A stretch of DNA of 64,000 bases from Casuarina equisetifolia (taxonomy: Eukaryota; Streptophyta; Magnoliopsida; Fagales; Casuarinaceae), in assembly GCA_028551475.1 (NCBI GenBank), contig CM052357.1, positions 13,811,931 to 13,875,930 of the forward strand. The letters run 5' to 3'. Under the pieces are notes generated by a model. It was not told where the DNA came from, searched no databases, and was given only the letters and a program-made list of their open reading frames with translations. Position numbers and translations under genes: made by a program. Below, in pieces: positions 49,680 to 61,806 of this stretch. Each line of letters opens with the position of its first letter. Positions within the stretch are counted from its first letter, which is position 1.

Positions 49680-51990
49680 TATTGAGAGGGGGCAATGGAG
49701 ATGAGAGAGATCAAGAATATTGGTAAAAGGAGGAATTTCAAGTGGTGGAGGGGTAAGTGTATAAGGAATTGGTAACATAAGAGGATCCAATGGTAATGGT
49801 GGGTGAAGAGGTGTGGCTGTGTGGTAAAGGAATTGGGTTTCATCAAATCAAGCATTGGCAACAATGTAGGTTTTCTAAATGGAAGGTTAGTAACAATGAT
49901 ATCATTTGTAGCCTAAAAGATAACCAAGGAAAATATAAAGGAAAGATCTAGATTCAACTTTGTGTTTTATATAAGAATGGAGATAAGGAAATAGAAGACA
50001 ACCAAAGGTTTTCAATTGGGAAATGTCATGTGCTTTACCAAAGAGGGCACACCATGGAGAAAGGTTGTTTAATGGGGTGGGGAGATGATTGATGAAGTAA
50101 ATAGTAGTCTTAAAAGTGAAAGTGTACTTAAGAATAGGTAAGCATGGACAAACTAGTCTATACAGTATGATAATATTTTCTTCTAGCAAAACCATTCTAA
50201 AAGAGGGACACATGGACTAGAGAGATAAGTGTGGTGAGTGCCATGATTAACAAGATAGTCAAAAAATTGGTGGAATGTAAATTCAACAACACCACACACT
50301 AGATTGATTTAATGCTAAAAAGTAATTTTCTTTTAAATAGAAGAACGAAATTTTTATAATGGAGAGAAAATTGAGCATGAGTAGTTAAAAGATAAAACCA
50401 TGGAAATTTGGAGAAGTTATCAATAAAGCAAATATAATATTTATGACCTTGAGACAACATTATAAGAGTAGAACCTCAAATATCAAAATGATCTAGTTCT
50501 AGAAGGGCTGTGGATTTATTTTAAGTGAAATGATGAGAAAGACAATGACTTTTACTCATACAACATAATTTATAAAAGGTAGGAATAGATTTAGGAAAAC
50601 TATTTAAAGTATAAAAAATTATAATGTACTAATTTGATTACTGTAGAAAAGGTTGCATAATCTAGGTATTGATGCAAAGTAATAAATTAGAGATGGTGAA
50701 GGCTATAAGGGTGGAATGCAATGGTAAAGGCCTTGATCAAGGGTTATGCTTAAGTAGAGAATCTTTGTAAGAAAATTATTAAAATACAATGATTATCCAT
50801 AGTAAATAGAAAAAATATAAAAAATATTTGATAATAAAAGGAATAAATAAGACATTATTTTGTCATTAGAAGACATGACTATGTTACTTGCTTGAGTAAT
50901 AGGAAGGCAAATGTCATCACCTTCAGTGATGTGTTGATTACCAAGATAGGGGATTAGAGTTGGTGAAGATAAATTGTTAGTGATGTGATTTATGGTGGTA
51001 GAATCCTAGAACCAAGTAGTATTAGAAATAATGGAAGAAGGTAAGAGTGAGTATAATGGGCTTGAAGTTATGGATAGAGGTATAAGGATTCTAGGTTTAG
51101 GAGACACTTGTAAGGAAAATGTATTAAGGAAAAGGTTGGGAATGGGTTGGATTAGGTCTTGTAGTGAAGTAGGATTGATTTTAAGCTTTAGAGAAGGGAG
51201 GAAAGAAGAGAGAGGAAAGAGAATTAGAGTTATATTTCTTAACAATTTATCACACTATGTCTAGGACTATTGGCTAAGTTGGTAGATTGGTAGCTAGTGA
51301 CCACCATTTTGTCCACCATGAGTTTGTGGGTGAGAATATGTGGCCAATGTCATCTAGTTTAGTGCATGTGGCAATGGAAAGAGAGAAAACTATTTCAAGT
51401 TGGGGTGGGTCAAATTGGTGATTTTAGGGTTGGTAGGTAGCAAAGGTGACTAGAGATCAGGGAGATGAGGCATGGGTGAGGTTGAGCTAGGCTTCATGGG
51501 GTAAGATGAGGCTATAAAGGTCTTCTTTGATTAGATTTTAGGTCTTTGGGTACACTTGACTTGTTATGGAGATTAGGTTGAATTTAGGTCCAAGGCCTTT
51601 GAATAGGTTGTTTTGAAATTTATAGTTGGTGAAGGTTTCTTCAATGGCCAAAAGTTGGTCAACAAGGCTATAGGTGTGGTGGAGAAACTTTAAGATTCAT
51701 TTGGTGCCTTTCATGAGTTAGTGGAGATATATCATGGCTAAGGCAGCTTATAAAGGTGGATAAGGTGGTGAGTGAGCCAAACTAGGGTGGAGGTGTTTAG
51801 AATCCATTTAAGCATTGTGTGGTCCCAAATAACCTAATTATCATATTCTACATTTAGTTTTTAAGTCTTGGTACCTTGCTTGTCCATGTGGATCAACATT
51901 ACAAGTGATTGCAATAAAGACCCATTTACCATCAACATGAGATAACTGGTGGTGAGTTAGGGAGGATTTGCATCTTCTATATGGGATAAT

Positions 51991-53671
51991 TGTTTAATGA
52001 AATTCTAAATGCAAGTGAACATGTCGAATAAGTAATATAATAATGAGTAAGTTATCATCCCATAAAGACTAGTTACTAATGGTGAATAGTTCCTAGAATT
52101 TATCTAGCAAATCAAAATGATAGAAAATAAACTAACCAATTAATTTTAGGAAAGATTACTAAATGAAACATGTTAGAGCTTTCGATTTTACCTAACTACT
52201 AGGTACTAATGTTGATCGTTTATACTTGTAAGATTGATTCTATTCACGTCATGGTGAAATTTTCTAATTTATTCACTATCCTATATCTAGGTATAGTGAG
52301 TCTACTTAGTTCTCTAACTTACTATATCTCTATATGTGAATTGAAATGAACTATGTGCATTATGATTTATGAATATTCTAGTTTACACCTAAAGCCACAC
52401 AAAACATATAGTATAATTTATGAATATTCTAGTTTACACCTAAAGCCACACAAAACATATAGTATATGTCTATCCATATTAGTCTGTAGTTGCACATTAC
52501 ATGGAGCAACTACATGTCATTTTCTGTCTATCTCTAACATGCAAATCAAATCATTCAAATGGTAGCTAATCACCTTAACGCATTAAACTTAGTAATAAAC
52601 AACTTCACACATATAAAATATGTTACAAGACTTTCTAATCATAACATTCATACCATCGTAATTAAGCTACATCATAACTCTAACAAAGTAAACTAAAATA
52701 TTAAGTTAGAATAAACAAGAGTAATGTGGAACTTGAACAAAGCATTCTATAAATTAAAAATACTAAAGTTGTCACCAAAATGTCTTTGATTCATAAAAAC
52801 ATTGCATAAATATACACATAAGAGGGAATAGGAAGAAGCTATTGGGAAAAAAGGTAAGAACACAAGTAGAAATGTGCCACCAAGTGCCGCGCCACCACAT
52901 GCCATTGTATGCCGTCACGTGCCACCGTACGCCACCACGCACTGTCACCATTCTTCACAGAAAATGCCTAAAATTATAAAGGAAGGTGTCTAGAGTGCCG
53001 ATCTATAGAGAAATCACTTCAATTTGCCACAAAGATGTATAAATATGATGGAATCAAGCCCAAATCATGTTCATTGTTCTCACCAAAAACCATCTTGAAA
53101 TCACCCAAATATGTTGTAGAGATGTCGAAAATCACACTTAGATGACGATTTATTCCTTCCTCACTAGAAAACACTAGAATCTGGCCATAAAAGCGTTAGG
53201 CTTGTCAGAAAAACTATCGCTATGTTCATTCTCCTTTGCTAGAAATGAATGTGATGGTTGGCTTTTGCATAAATGTGACAATTGGCTTTCACATGATTGT
53301 TGGACACTCTTAGAGCCATGCACTCACGCACGATCTCTAATTTTCTGACAAGGAGAGCCTTATGCAACCTTTCTTTCTCTTTGCTCTCATGTGACGCTCC
53401 CTTCCTACATGGCCTCTCATGCTTGATAAAAAAAACTACCTTTTTTCCTTCCCATGTGAGTTTCCCACATGTTACCAACCTTATTTCCTTTTTTATTTTC
53501 TCTCCCTTATATTGGTTTGTTGCCTTTTTTTTTTTCCTTCAATTTGGCATTTTTTTGCATGAACAAACAATATTTGCATAAATAGAGATAAATGCACATA
53601 TATTTTCACAGATACTATATTATACATTGCCTCAAGTAAACAAAACAACCTTATAAAAAATAGAGTTATCA
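51991..53671. mobile_element. Solo LTR of family 2 (1681 bp), inserted in copia gag
   Basis: TG...CA ends (TGTTTAATGAAATTC ... GAGTTATCA) with a perfect target-site duplication, ATAAT, at 51986-51990 and 53672-53676. It matches the 33786-37071 copy along its length, including a GCCACC-rich block (about 52880-52940). The interrupted gag host sequence resumes directly at 53677 and can be checked against the second gag copy near 55880-55890. No interior, so a solo LTR. Confidence 0.82.
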
Positions 53672-53943
53672 ATAATTGTTGTTGTTAAGTCAAACACAGA
53701 TTGTTGGTGAAGATTCAAGAGTGACCTAGTGGATTGGTTTTAACATTGTCATTGTGGTGGAAAGGGATGTTGGAGTTAGATTGGAAAAGCTTGAGGAGGC
53801 TATAAGGATTGGAAGGCTTGTGTTGTTGGCTTTCCAATACCAACTTGAAAAATAATAGCCAAAGATTTGCCAAAAAATAGATTTGAAAATGTGAAACTTA
53901 TGGAGAATTTTGTACATTTAAATTACTTAAATTCTTTGATTGC

Positions 53944-56334
53944 ATGGATGAGGTTGAGTTAGGCTTCATGAGCTAGGATAAGGCTATGAAGGTCTTCTTT
54001 GGTTAGATTTTAGCTCTTAGAGTACACTTGAATCATGAGGGAGATTAGGTTGAATTCAGGTATAGGGCCATTGAATAGGTTATTGTGAAATTTATAGTTA
54101 ATGATAGTTTCTTCTATGGCTAAAAGTTGGTTAACAAGGCTATAGGCATGATGGAGAAAATATAAGATTCATTTCTTGCTTTCATGAGTTGGTGGAGAAA
54201 TATCATGGCTAAGGTAGCCTAGAGGGTGGCTAAGGTGGTGAATTGAGCCAAGTTGGGGTGGAGGTGTTCAAAATCCACTTAAGCACCTTTTGGGGCTAAA
54301 TAAACCAATTGTCATATTCTACATTTAGTTTTCAACTCTTGGTATCTTCCTTGTCCATGTGGATCAATGTGGTTGTTAGGTATAATGGCCAACCAATGAG
54401 GGGGGGTTGAGTTGGTTATTTAGCTTAATGTTTATTTAATTCGGTTTCTCAAACACAACACGAAATAAGAATGTAAACATCAAACTTAAGTAGTAACCAC
54501 AAACATAGGATTTACCATTGTGGTTTGGCATTCACACCTATGTCCAAGCTCTTCTTCCTTTAATTCAACCACTTGAAATCCACTTTATTCACTGATTAGG
54601 AGAAAACTATCTCTTAATCCTTCCAATTCATTCTCAAAGGAATGGAATTTTAGGGTTATAATCAAAGGTTATCTCAATCTTGTTACAAAAGTAAATCCCT
54701 AAATAATATATAATTTTTTAGAGATATTGCTAATCAAAAAGCTTGTTAAAGATATAGAGTACTAATTCAAGCTTTAATCATGAAATCCCTAAATTTAAGT
54801 AAATTAGGGTTTTAGATTTTTAACAAAGTTTATGTGAAAATAATAACTAGAGTTCAATTAACATATAAACAAGTGTATACAAGAGTATATAAATACAAGA
54901 ATATGATCTTTAAGAATATCACCAAAGCTTTTCATAGAATGGTAATGTGTAGATTAATCTCGATTTCTTCTTTCAATTTGACAATAGACTCATGCAAAAG
55001 CTCTTTTTTTTTAATTGTAGAATAAAATCCTTTACAAAAGATCTAAATAATAAAAGCTGATTTAAGGTTTTTGCCAAACTTGACAACATCACAAACTTCT
55101 TCTTGTTAAGAGAATAGGATAGTTCCATTAATTAGGATTTCAACTAAAATCCTTAATCATCACACAGTCATTCCACAAATTTTTTGACAATCAATCACCT
55201 CTTTTACAAATCTTCTCGTTAAGAATAAATGTTTACCTGTAGAGAGAGAGAGTGGAGCGATCTCATTTGAATTTAGAAACTAGGGCTTCTAATCAAGGCA
55301 AGGCTTGAATTAGGGCACTCAAACCTTAGTTGAACGGTGCCATTTTAGAACTTTTGCAGCATGCCTCCTTTTAAAAGTTATGTTAGGCTTTTTTGTTGCA
55401 GGCTTGGATCAACTCATGTTTTGTAGGCTCATATCAACCCTCATCTTGCGAGTTCAAGTCAAGTTACATTAATATAAGCTTATCATATAAGCTCATATAC
55501 ATATCATAGATTCAGATTGATGGATCTTTTGTTGCAATAATATAAAGTCTAGCATTAAATTCTTTTTAATATTAATAACATGCAATTCTTTGCTTAGAAA
55601 GTATTCTTTGGAGACTTGAATAATAATGCAATATATAAGGATGTAGGAAACCAACTAATTCATAATATAATTGATTGATATTATAATTTGCACACATTTT
55701 ACTTCTTTTAATTCTATTTTGCATATAAGTATATAAAAAAATTTATATACATTTAACAACAAAATTTGTCATAGTAAAACATATATTTTTTTCCAACAGT
55801 GGCAAATGGTCGCAAAAAGGAGCCTATTAACCATTAGCACAAGACAACTAGTAGTGAGGTAAGGGAGGATTTGCATCCTCCATATGAGATAATTGCTACC
55901 ATCAAGTTGAACATTGATTGTTGTTAAAGATATGAGTGTGAACTAGCGGGTTGGGTTTAGCATTGTCAAGGTGGTGATAATTGAGCTTAGGGTTAGATTG
56001 GAGGAGCTTGAGGAGGCCATGAGGATTGTGAGGCTTGCATCGTTGGGTCTTCAATACCAAATTGAAAAGTAGTAGTAGAAGATTTTCCAAAAAATAGATT
56101 TGCAAATATAGAACTTGTGGAGAATTTTTTATATTTAAATTGCTTAAATTCTTCAATTACATGACATTAATTTATCAATGCAAAAATTTAGTTTGTTACT
56201 TTTCATCTCCTATAGATTTTAATTAATGCAGATAAGATTGGATAAGATTGGATATTATCTTATTATTCTTTTTCCATAATTCATATCTTATCTACTAAGC
56301 AATTATCATCTCACTGTTATGACACTTGTTGACA
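53944..56334 (-). mobile_element. Second copy of the copia gag/5' region with a full 5' LTR
   Basis: 53944-54373 and 55799-56040 repeat the gag region found at about 51470-51990 and 53677-53830 of the neighbouring element, at clearly reduced identity. A PBS-like block (complement of TTCAATACCA, 56050-56059) leads to the 5' LTR at 56063-56334 (272 bp), which matches the 47097-47397 LTR. The left edge joins directly to the LTR fragment ending at about 53943. The arrangement is LTR, gag, LTR fragment, gag, pol, LTR. It is broken. Confidence 0.72.
54374..55798 (-). mobile_element. Solo LTR copy F (family 1), inserted in the gag copy
   Basis: TGTTAGG ... TTCCAACA ends and 1425 bp, flanked by GTGGT (54369-54373) and GTGGC (55799-55803), a 4 of 5 match target-site duplication. 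It reads as the reverse complement of copies A-C: the AAGTAAAAGGTGTGCAAATT block of A appears reversed at about 55690-55712. No interior, so a solo LTR. Confidence 0.8.
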
Positions 56335-57590
56335 TGGCTTCCTCTCCTTATCTTCTTGTTGAAAATAATGGGTATATTGCTTGATTGAAGCTTGATTTTC
56401 CTTGCGTTTTGCTTTATAGGTCTTTTCATTTGAAAAGGAAGGGAATAGGTAATAGGTAATTTTGTTTCCTTTTCCAAAAACTAGCACCACATTGTTTAGC
56501 TCATAAGGATTTTTGTGGTTCGTGTTTTCTTCTTCAACCATTGTCATTGGGTATTGTATGGACGTCTTATGTGTTTAATTAAGCTTTTACTAATTTATGA
56601 ACAAAAACATTTTCATTAAGTTCTAGGATGCGTGCACTTTTGTAGACTTATTATGACCACATGGTTCTATCGTAACAAGTCATAGACAAAATTATTACAT
56701 TGTTTTTCTATATTTAAAATAGAGTATTCAAATATATATGTGAAAGAATTTGATGTTTAAATTCAAATCAATTTAGACCTATATGGAAAATAATAAATGT
56801 TTCTTAACAATGTATTTGATATTGAAATTCAAATCAATTCAAACTTATATGAAAATATTTATGGTTTTGGATTCATTAAAATTGAATTTTCCTAAGATTT
56901 AGTAGTGATGTGAGTGAAAAGAACACTAGAGGAATAGGCAAGTAGATCACTTGTGAAGCTAATGGAAAGTTTAGACTAAACCTCCCACATTAGTTGTTTG
57001 CTTAATGCCTTGTTCTGCAACATATTTGGCATTATAGAGGTTTTCTACTTTGGCCATGGAATGATGTTTGTGTGGGATAAGGTTTTTAAGTTATCTTAGG
57101 CAAGAAAGGTTGGGTTTGTTAGGGCTATGGTTGTAGATAAGTGGGATGTTCTTGGGATTAGGGTTTGTTAGGGAATAGTTGTATGGTGTAGGGTAGTAAT
57201 TTATGTTGTGGCAATGAAATTTCGGAAGTTTCCTTATTAGTCTATGGATATGGCCATAAATGCATGTAAAACATAGCTAAAGACATGGTTGTAGAATCAT
57301 GAGTGACCAAATTGATCCTTGCTTCATGGGAAAGGAGTAGTTTATGTAATTCTTCTCTAGTTAAAGGGATAATTCTTTGTTTGCATAGAGATTGCAACTT
57401 TGAGTTATGAGAAAGTTGCATTTAGGCCATGAAAAACATAGGTTTGATCCTCATTTTCAAAAACAATTTCTTTGATTTTTGCATTTAGGCAATGAAATGT
57501 TGTTTGCTTGTTGCACAAACTTTATTATGATTTGATTTCCTTTCTTTAGTGAATATAATTGACAATACAATGATGTGGATGGTATAAATA
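56335..57590 (-). mobile_element. Copia gag nucleocapsid/protease relic and AT-rich flank
   Basis: Within about 56880-57420 the minus strand shows a CCHC zinc-knuckle-like block (pattern CQIC-R-H-NN-C-GRF, near 56985-57035), a Gln/Pro-rich stretch, and then sequence resembling the protease start (near 57290). These are in the order expected of a copia gag-to-protease passage. It is heavily broken. 56335-56880 is AT-rich and holds nothing else that I recognise. Confidence 0.45.
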
Positions 57591-57594
57591 TTGT

Positions 57595-58510
57595 TAGGGT
57601 TACTACTAGGTTAAAAGCTTAAGCTAATAGACAAGGCTCACTCCTATTATCTTAACCCTAACAATGCACTAGTTATCCACTTAGGTAAGGCACTTGGACC
57701 ACTCCATTTAGGCCTTTTCTGCACTAGTGTTCCAGACTGGTAGTACAGATTGACAAAATGGTTGAGTGAGTATAGGTTGGACATCTATATGTTGGATTGA
57801 CAGTACGGGCCAATGGATAGAGTTGGCAGTACAAGTCTGGCTTACCTAGTTTCCCTAGTTGTTAGGTTTTTCACTTAGGTGGTGCCCATTCTAGTTTTCT
57901 TCTATGTCCTTTGTATTCGAATGTTTTAGATTGTAACAATTCTTTTTAATGTGGGAAGCGTTATTGATATTGTAATGACTTTGATATTTAATAAGATTAC
58001 TGTTATGATTTCATACTTGTAATTGTAATGTTAGTCTTAATACTATTGTCTATGGTTATGAAGTACAAGTGTCCAACGTATAACAACATTTATGATTTTG
58101 TCATAAATGTGTAATTAATATAGCATTGAATTCTTAAGGGAAGGTAACACCTATATAAAGGGAACCTCTTGACTCCCTTTCTCACACAATTAATCTAAAC
58201 TCTTTTTATTCTCCATACTTTCATTGTTCTTCAACTCTCTTTGCTTTCTTTTCAAAGTTGTCTTTTTTATAATGATCCTAGCTAAAGGTTGACTTAGTTC
58301 ATCATTAAGACCTAAGTGCCAAACAGATTTATCTCTAAATTCGTTACACTAAGCCCATAAAGAACCCTTTTCTATAGCTTAATCTTAGTAGCGTGGAGCC
58401 CTACACAAAGTGGTGGGTGGACATGAAGATTGCAACTTACTATATGTTAAGTGTTACAGATCAAGGAGTTAGTCTCATTCAACTATAAAGGTATTGTTTG
58501 ACCTCATAAA
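57595..58510. repeat. Repeat family 3, copy 1 (interrupted)
   Basis: The left part (57598-57720, AGGTTAAAAGCTTAAGCT... and CCACTTAGGTAAGGCACTTGG) and the right part (58385-58510, GGAGCCCTACACAAAGTGG ... GACCTCATAAA) match the two ends of the copies at 59089 and 59463. Some 0.65 kb between them is extra. It includes a CCTATATAAAGGGAACC promoter-like block (about 58150), so an LTR-type insertion is likely. No coding sequence. Confidence 0.5.
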
Positions 58511-59088
58511 ACTTAATAGATGGAATTGAAAATTCCAAGTTGTGTACTTTAGAAAGTATGGAGAGTTATTTGCTTTGGAGTGCGCATTCCACACAATTGA
58601 TGTTGTTAAGAGCTTATCCATTAAGGTGATTATGGAGTTGGTTGCAATGGTGAGAACCAAAAGAAACATTGTTTGATCTTTGGTAATCCATTCTTCATAA
58701 GCTAGTTTGGAATTATTTTTGTAAAGCATGCTTTGTTTGTGTTGGGAATAAAGAAAGTGGATGTGTAAATGATTTTATTGATAATGAGCAATGAATAATG
58801 AGAAGTAAGAAGGTAAGGAAGACTTTGGGCTCTCCAAACCACCTAGACAAACTCTAATGGCAAAGAAAGTAGTAAGTTTGTTAAAGTTGAAGTAGTCGAT
58901 CTTGAAATTGTTCCATACAATAGAGTTGTGCACTTAAGGTAACAAAAAGAAGCTAGATGAAAAGGGGAAGCTTCTCTCCATAATCACATATAATTCCTTC
59001 TTTTGAAGTTGACCTCTTTGGTAGTAGGTAGCTTAAGAAGAGCCATGACAATTTGATTGTTAGGAAATTGAAATGTGTAAGGATTATC
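58511..59088. other. Non-coding stretch
   Basis: No gene or element end is supported. It is AT-rich with no repeat partner that I found in the window. Confidence 0.35.
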
Positions 59089-59760
59089 AAGCATTAGTAC
59101 TAGGCCAAAAGCTATAGTTGAAACTATGATACAACCTTATGATCTTAACCTAATTATGTCCTAGTTACCCACTTGGGCTAAGGTGCTTAGGCCAACCCTA
59201 CCCAAGCACCCTTTACACCAAGCACACCAAGCACACCAAGGATCCTTTTGGCAACTTATTCTTAACAATGTAGAACCCTACACCAAATAGTAGGTGGGGC
59301 ATGAAGTGTTGCATTGGTAATTTATTCTAGGCCTATGAGTTCGGCAGTTGGTCCTATTTAAGTACAAGTTGATGCTAGCCCCATAAAGCCAACAATCCCT
59401 CATCTCCTCAACATTAGTTGGCATTTGAACCCATAATCTCACTTCGATACTAGTTGTAAGGATCATCAAGTGTTATTATTGGATCAAAAGCTATAGTTGA
59501 TTGCAAGGGCCTAACTTTATTATCTTAACTTGACTATGTGTTGGTAACCCACTTAAGCTAGGTCAACCTAGGCCAGCCCTATTTGGGCTTGCTCTACATT
59601 AGGTCCACTGAGGACTTTCCTTTGTAGCTAACCTTGTTACTGCGGAGCCTAACATTGGTTAGTAAGTAGACATGAAGTACTAATTTATTTTGATGTCACG
59701 GGTTGGATAGTTTGCCTCATTCAAGTATAGGGTGTTGTTGGCCTCATAAAGCCAACAAAA
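59089..59760. repeat. Repeat family 3, copies 2 and 3 in tandem
   Basis: Copy 2 (about 59089-59392) and copy 3 (about 59463-59757) share an opening GG(C/A)(C/T)AAAAGCTATAGTTG, a central CCACTT(G/A)(G/A)GCTA(A/G)G block and a closing CATAAAGCCAACAA. They run in the same direction, about 370 bp apart from start to start. No coding capacity, no clear terminal inverted repeat. The class is unknown to me. Confidence 0.6.
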
Positions 59761-60830
59761 ATGGGCAAGCATGTCTTGAAAAATGGAAGAGCTCACCGTT
59801 AACTTTCAAAGGCAGCATGTAGGATTTGCTTCTATTCTCTATCTTGTGATGTTTGTAGCTTTGGATCGTAATCTTTATATATGTTTTTATTTCACTATGC
59901 AATCTAACTCTTTGAAGTATACGCAATTGTCAAAAGTTTGGCAAACCAGTGCCTCTTGTGTTGCCTTTGTGCGTCCAATCTTTCACTTTGTTATGCATTT
60001 TGGTGTTTTGTGTCAAGATTTTTGGAAACCCCAATCTTTGTTAACTTCCATTCACTACCCAATAGTCTGATTGGCAGTAAATTAAGTTAGGGCTTGTGTT
60101 CTTAAAAAAATGGTGGATGAAATTGCTGTTGAGTTTGACAAAGAAGATGAACTTGAAAAGGAGGAAGAGGCTACGGTTTTCTTAGATTGTTGACTTTCGC
60201 AAGATGTTCTGATACCAAGTTTTGCGGAAGAAAGCTTCCTCAACAGAGAAACTTTGGGGTGGTCGAAGCGTTTGTGCGCCTTTGTATTCTTTTTTGAGCT
60301 TACATTTACAAGTGATTTCGTATATGGTTTATAGGCAAATCTATTGCAACCTAAACCAAGATTGTGGAAGCTGTTTCATGATGAGAATCCGATTCTGTTT
60401 GGAGGTTGAGGGAGTAGGTTGAATTGGCTCTTCCCTCACAAAGCATAGTTCGGAGCTTCCTGGAGGAGACAATGATGTGGCAGAAGATTGGGTCTTCTTC
60501 GACTCAGTCAACAAAGTCAAACTATTAAAATTAATAGAGGAAAAATTATGGTATAATTATTCTGTTTTGTAGAGGTTTTTTGGGCAATTAATTTAATTTT
60601 TTTTTAAACTTAGGTGAAATGTAAGACTAAGAAATTTAAAGCAACATTTGTTTCCAACTAAGTTAGTGCTTATCAATAATTATTGAATTTGTCATATAAG
60701 TTGAAATGCATTTAATTTTCATTTTCTACTGAATATAAACTAAACATGACATTTTTAGCCGTGACTAAATAAAAATTAAATTAAGAGAAAAAACCATTTG
60801 AAAAAAAAAATTAATACAAAGGCAGAAATG
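59761..60830 (-). mobile_element. Probable minus-strand LTR element remnant with PBS
   Basis: At 60206-60218 the minus strand reads TTGGTATCAGAAC, the classical initiator-Met primer binding site. The sequence to its right (from about 60219) would then be the end of a 5' LTR, and that to the left interior. The LTR's outer edge is not located; the sequence becomes gene promoter by about 60840. No pol motif was recognised on the left. Confidence 0.4.
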
Positions 60831-60841
60831 GAGAAACAATT

Positions 60842-61062
60842 TCGGCCTGAAACTGAGGGCCAGCCTAAGTGAATCATTTTGTTCGCTAAAAACGAGCATG
60901 ATGGGCTCGATCCATTTAGGCCCGCTGATGCTAAAAGGGCCGACGTACAGTACAAGTTCATCGAATCCTCGACGTTCAGCAACGACTGTTAGGTACTCCT
61001 TCCAGAAACGAACGAAAACGCAGAGAGTACGATCGCGAGCGGGACAGCTCTTTGGTTCATTC
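60842..61062 (+). promoter_or_regulatory. Promoter with clustered site II-like motifs
   Basis: Several TGGGCY/RGCCCA-type cores crowd the region: GGGCC at 60857-60861, TGGGCT at 60902-60907, AGGCCC (reverse) at 60918-60923 and GGGCC at 60937-60941. Paired site II elements are known in plants to mark genes for mitochondrial respiratory proteins, bound by TCP factors. This fits the mitochondrial product of the next gene. No clear TATA box is seen. Confidence 0.55.
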
Positions 61063-61099
61063 CGTGTGCTCTGAGTACGTGCCGACCCCAAAATTCCCG

Positions 61100-61806
61100 A
61101 TGGTATATGCAGGAGGTATTTCTCCTTCTTTCTCAAATCATAGTTGAAGTTATTTATCGTTAACATTCACTCTGGTAATAGTGCGAGAAATAGGAAACTT
61201 ACTTAAAAGAAATGCTCTGAAAATTGCCTCGAAGTAGTCGCCATGGTTTAATTGGGCTTCTATTATCTATTTGGCGCAGTGACATATTCAGTTTGTTAGG
61301 CTTTTATCCCCTGATGCTGCTAAATCTAATCCAAGAGCTTCTTCTTTTGTCTGCTGTGATTGATATCTGTTACCCGTGATTAGTTTTCTGGAATGCCTTG
61401 ATTGTGTCTGAAATACTTCTACATATTCATATACAATCTTCAATAGAAGCCTTCAATTTATTTTTTGAGAAACCTTCGCTTGATAAGAGCTTGGTATGGC
61501 ATTCAATGGGTAACGGCATAAGGAGAATCATTTATTTTGCTTTCATGGACAGACGACTGCTCCTTGCAACTAGTAGTTCTCATTTTCTTCTGCCGGAGAT
61601 GGTACTTTTATTTAAATATAATCTCCAGACTGGTGATTCTTAAACTCTCAATGTGCTTTGTTGTTGCTTTTGACTTTGATGCAATTGAGCAAATCCCCTT
61701 CTGTAAAAATCATTCTCAGTTGTCCATGATATTTCCAGGTTTAAATTGTACTATTAGTAGCTGTATTTATTTATCAAAATTTCTTTGGCAGTACCCTGGA
61801 CATGAA
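61100..61806 (+). promoter_or_regulatory. Possible spliced upstream ORF overlapping the start codon
   Basis: An ATG at 61100 lies in the presumed leader exon. If the donor GGAG|GTATTT at 61116 is used with the acceptor at 61791, it reads nine codons and stops at a TGA that overlaps the main ATG as ATGA. If the nearer donor GATG|GTATAT at 61103 is used, the ATG opens a longer frame that overlaps the main frame. Either way translation of the main protein would depend on leaky scanning or reinitiation. RNA data are needed to choose the donor. Confidence 0.35.

Larger units (their letters stand above)
47097..53943 (-). mobile_element. Ty1/copia element, minus strand, broken, with two later insertions
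   Basis: Reading leftward: a 5' LTR fragment (53846-53943), a PBS-like block (complement of CCAATACCA, 53833-53841), gag (about 51470-51990 and 53677-53830, split by a solo LTR), integrase with a core end INHLPTP...FGCLLFPYLHSY-like region (about 49900-50210), a Pro-rich linker (split by the 49.07-49.68 kb insertion), RT with NVFLYGQ and VYMVQPP (about 48530-48600), RNase H (about 47480-47740), a purine tract and the 3' LTR (47097-47397, TG...CA, 301 bp). The gene order (integrase before RT) proves copia. It is a fossil with many breaks. Confidence 0.85.

Noticed and set aside
49368-49790. 140-residue minus-strand ORF
   Set aside because: It crosses the border between the inserted element and the host copia linker, so it is a chance frame across two elements.
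53297-53581. 94-residue plus-strand ORF
   Set aside because: Lies within the second family 2 solo LTR, low complexity, unlike any protein I know.
59216-59242. Short tandem CACCAAGCA units as a possible CRISPR-like or regulatory array
   Set aside because: Only about three 10 bp units within a repeat family; simple slippage explains it.
60765-61166. 133-residue minus-strand ORF
   Set aside because: It is antisense to the promoter and leader of the NDUFAF8-like gene and has no recognisable domain.
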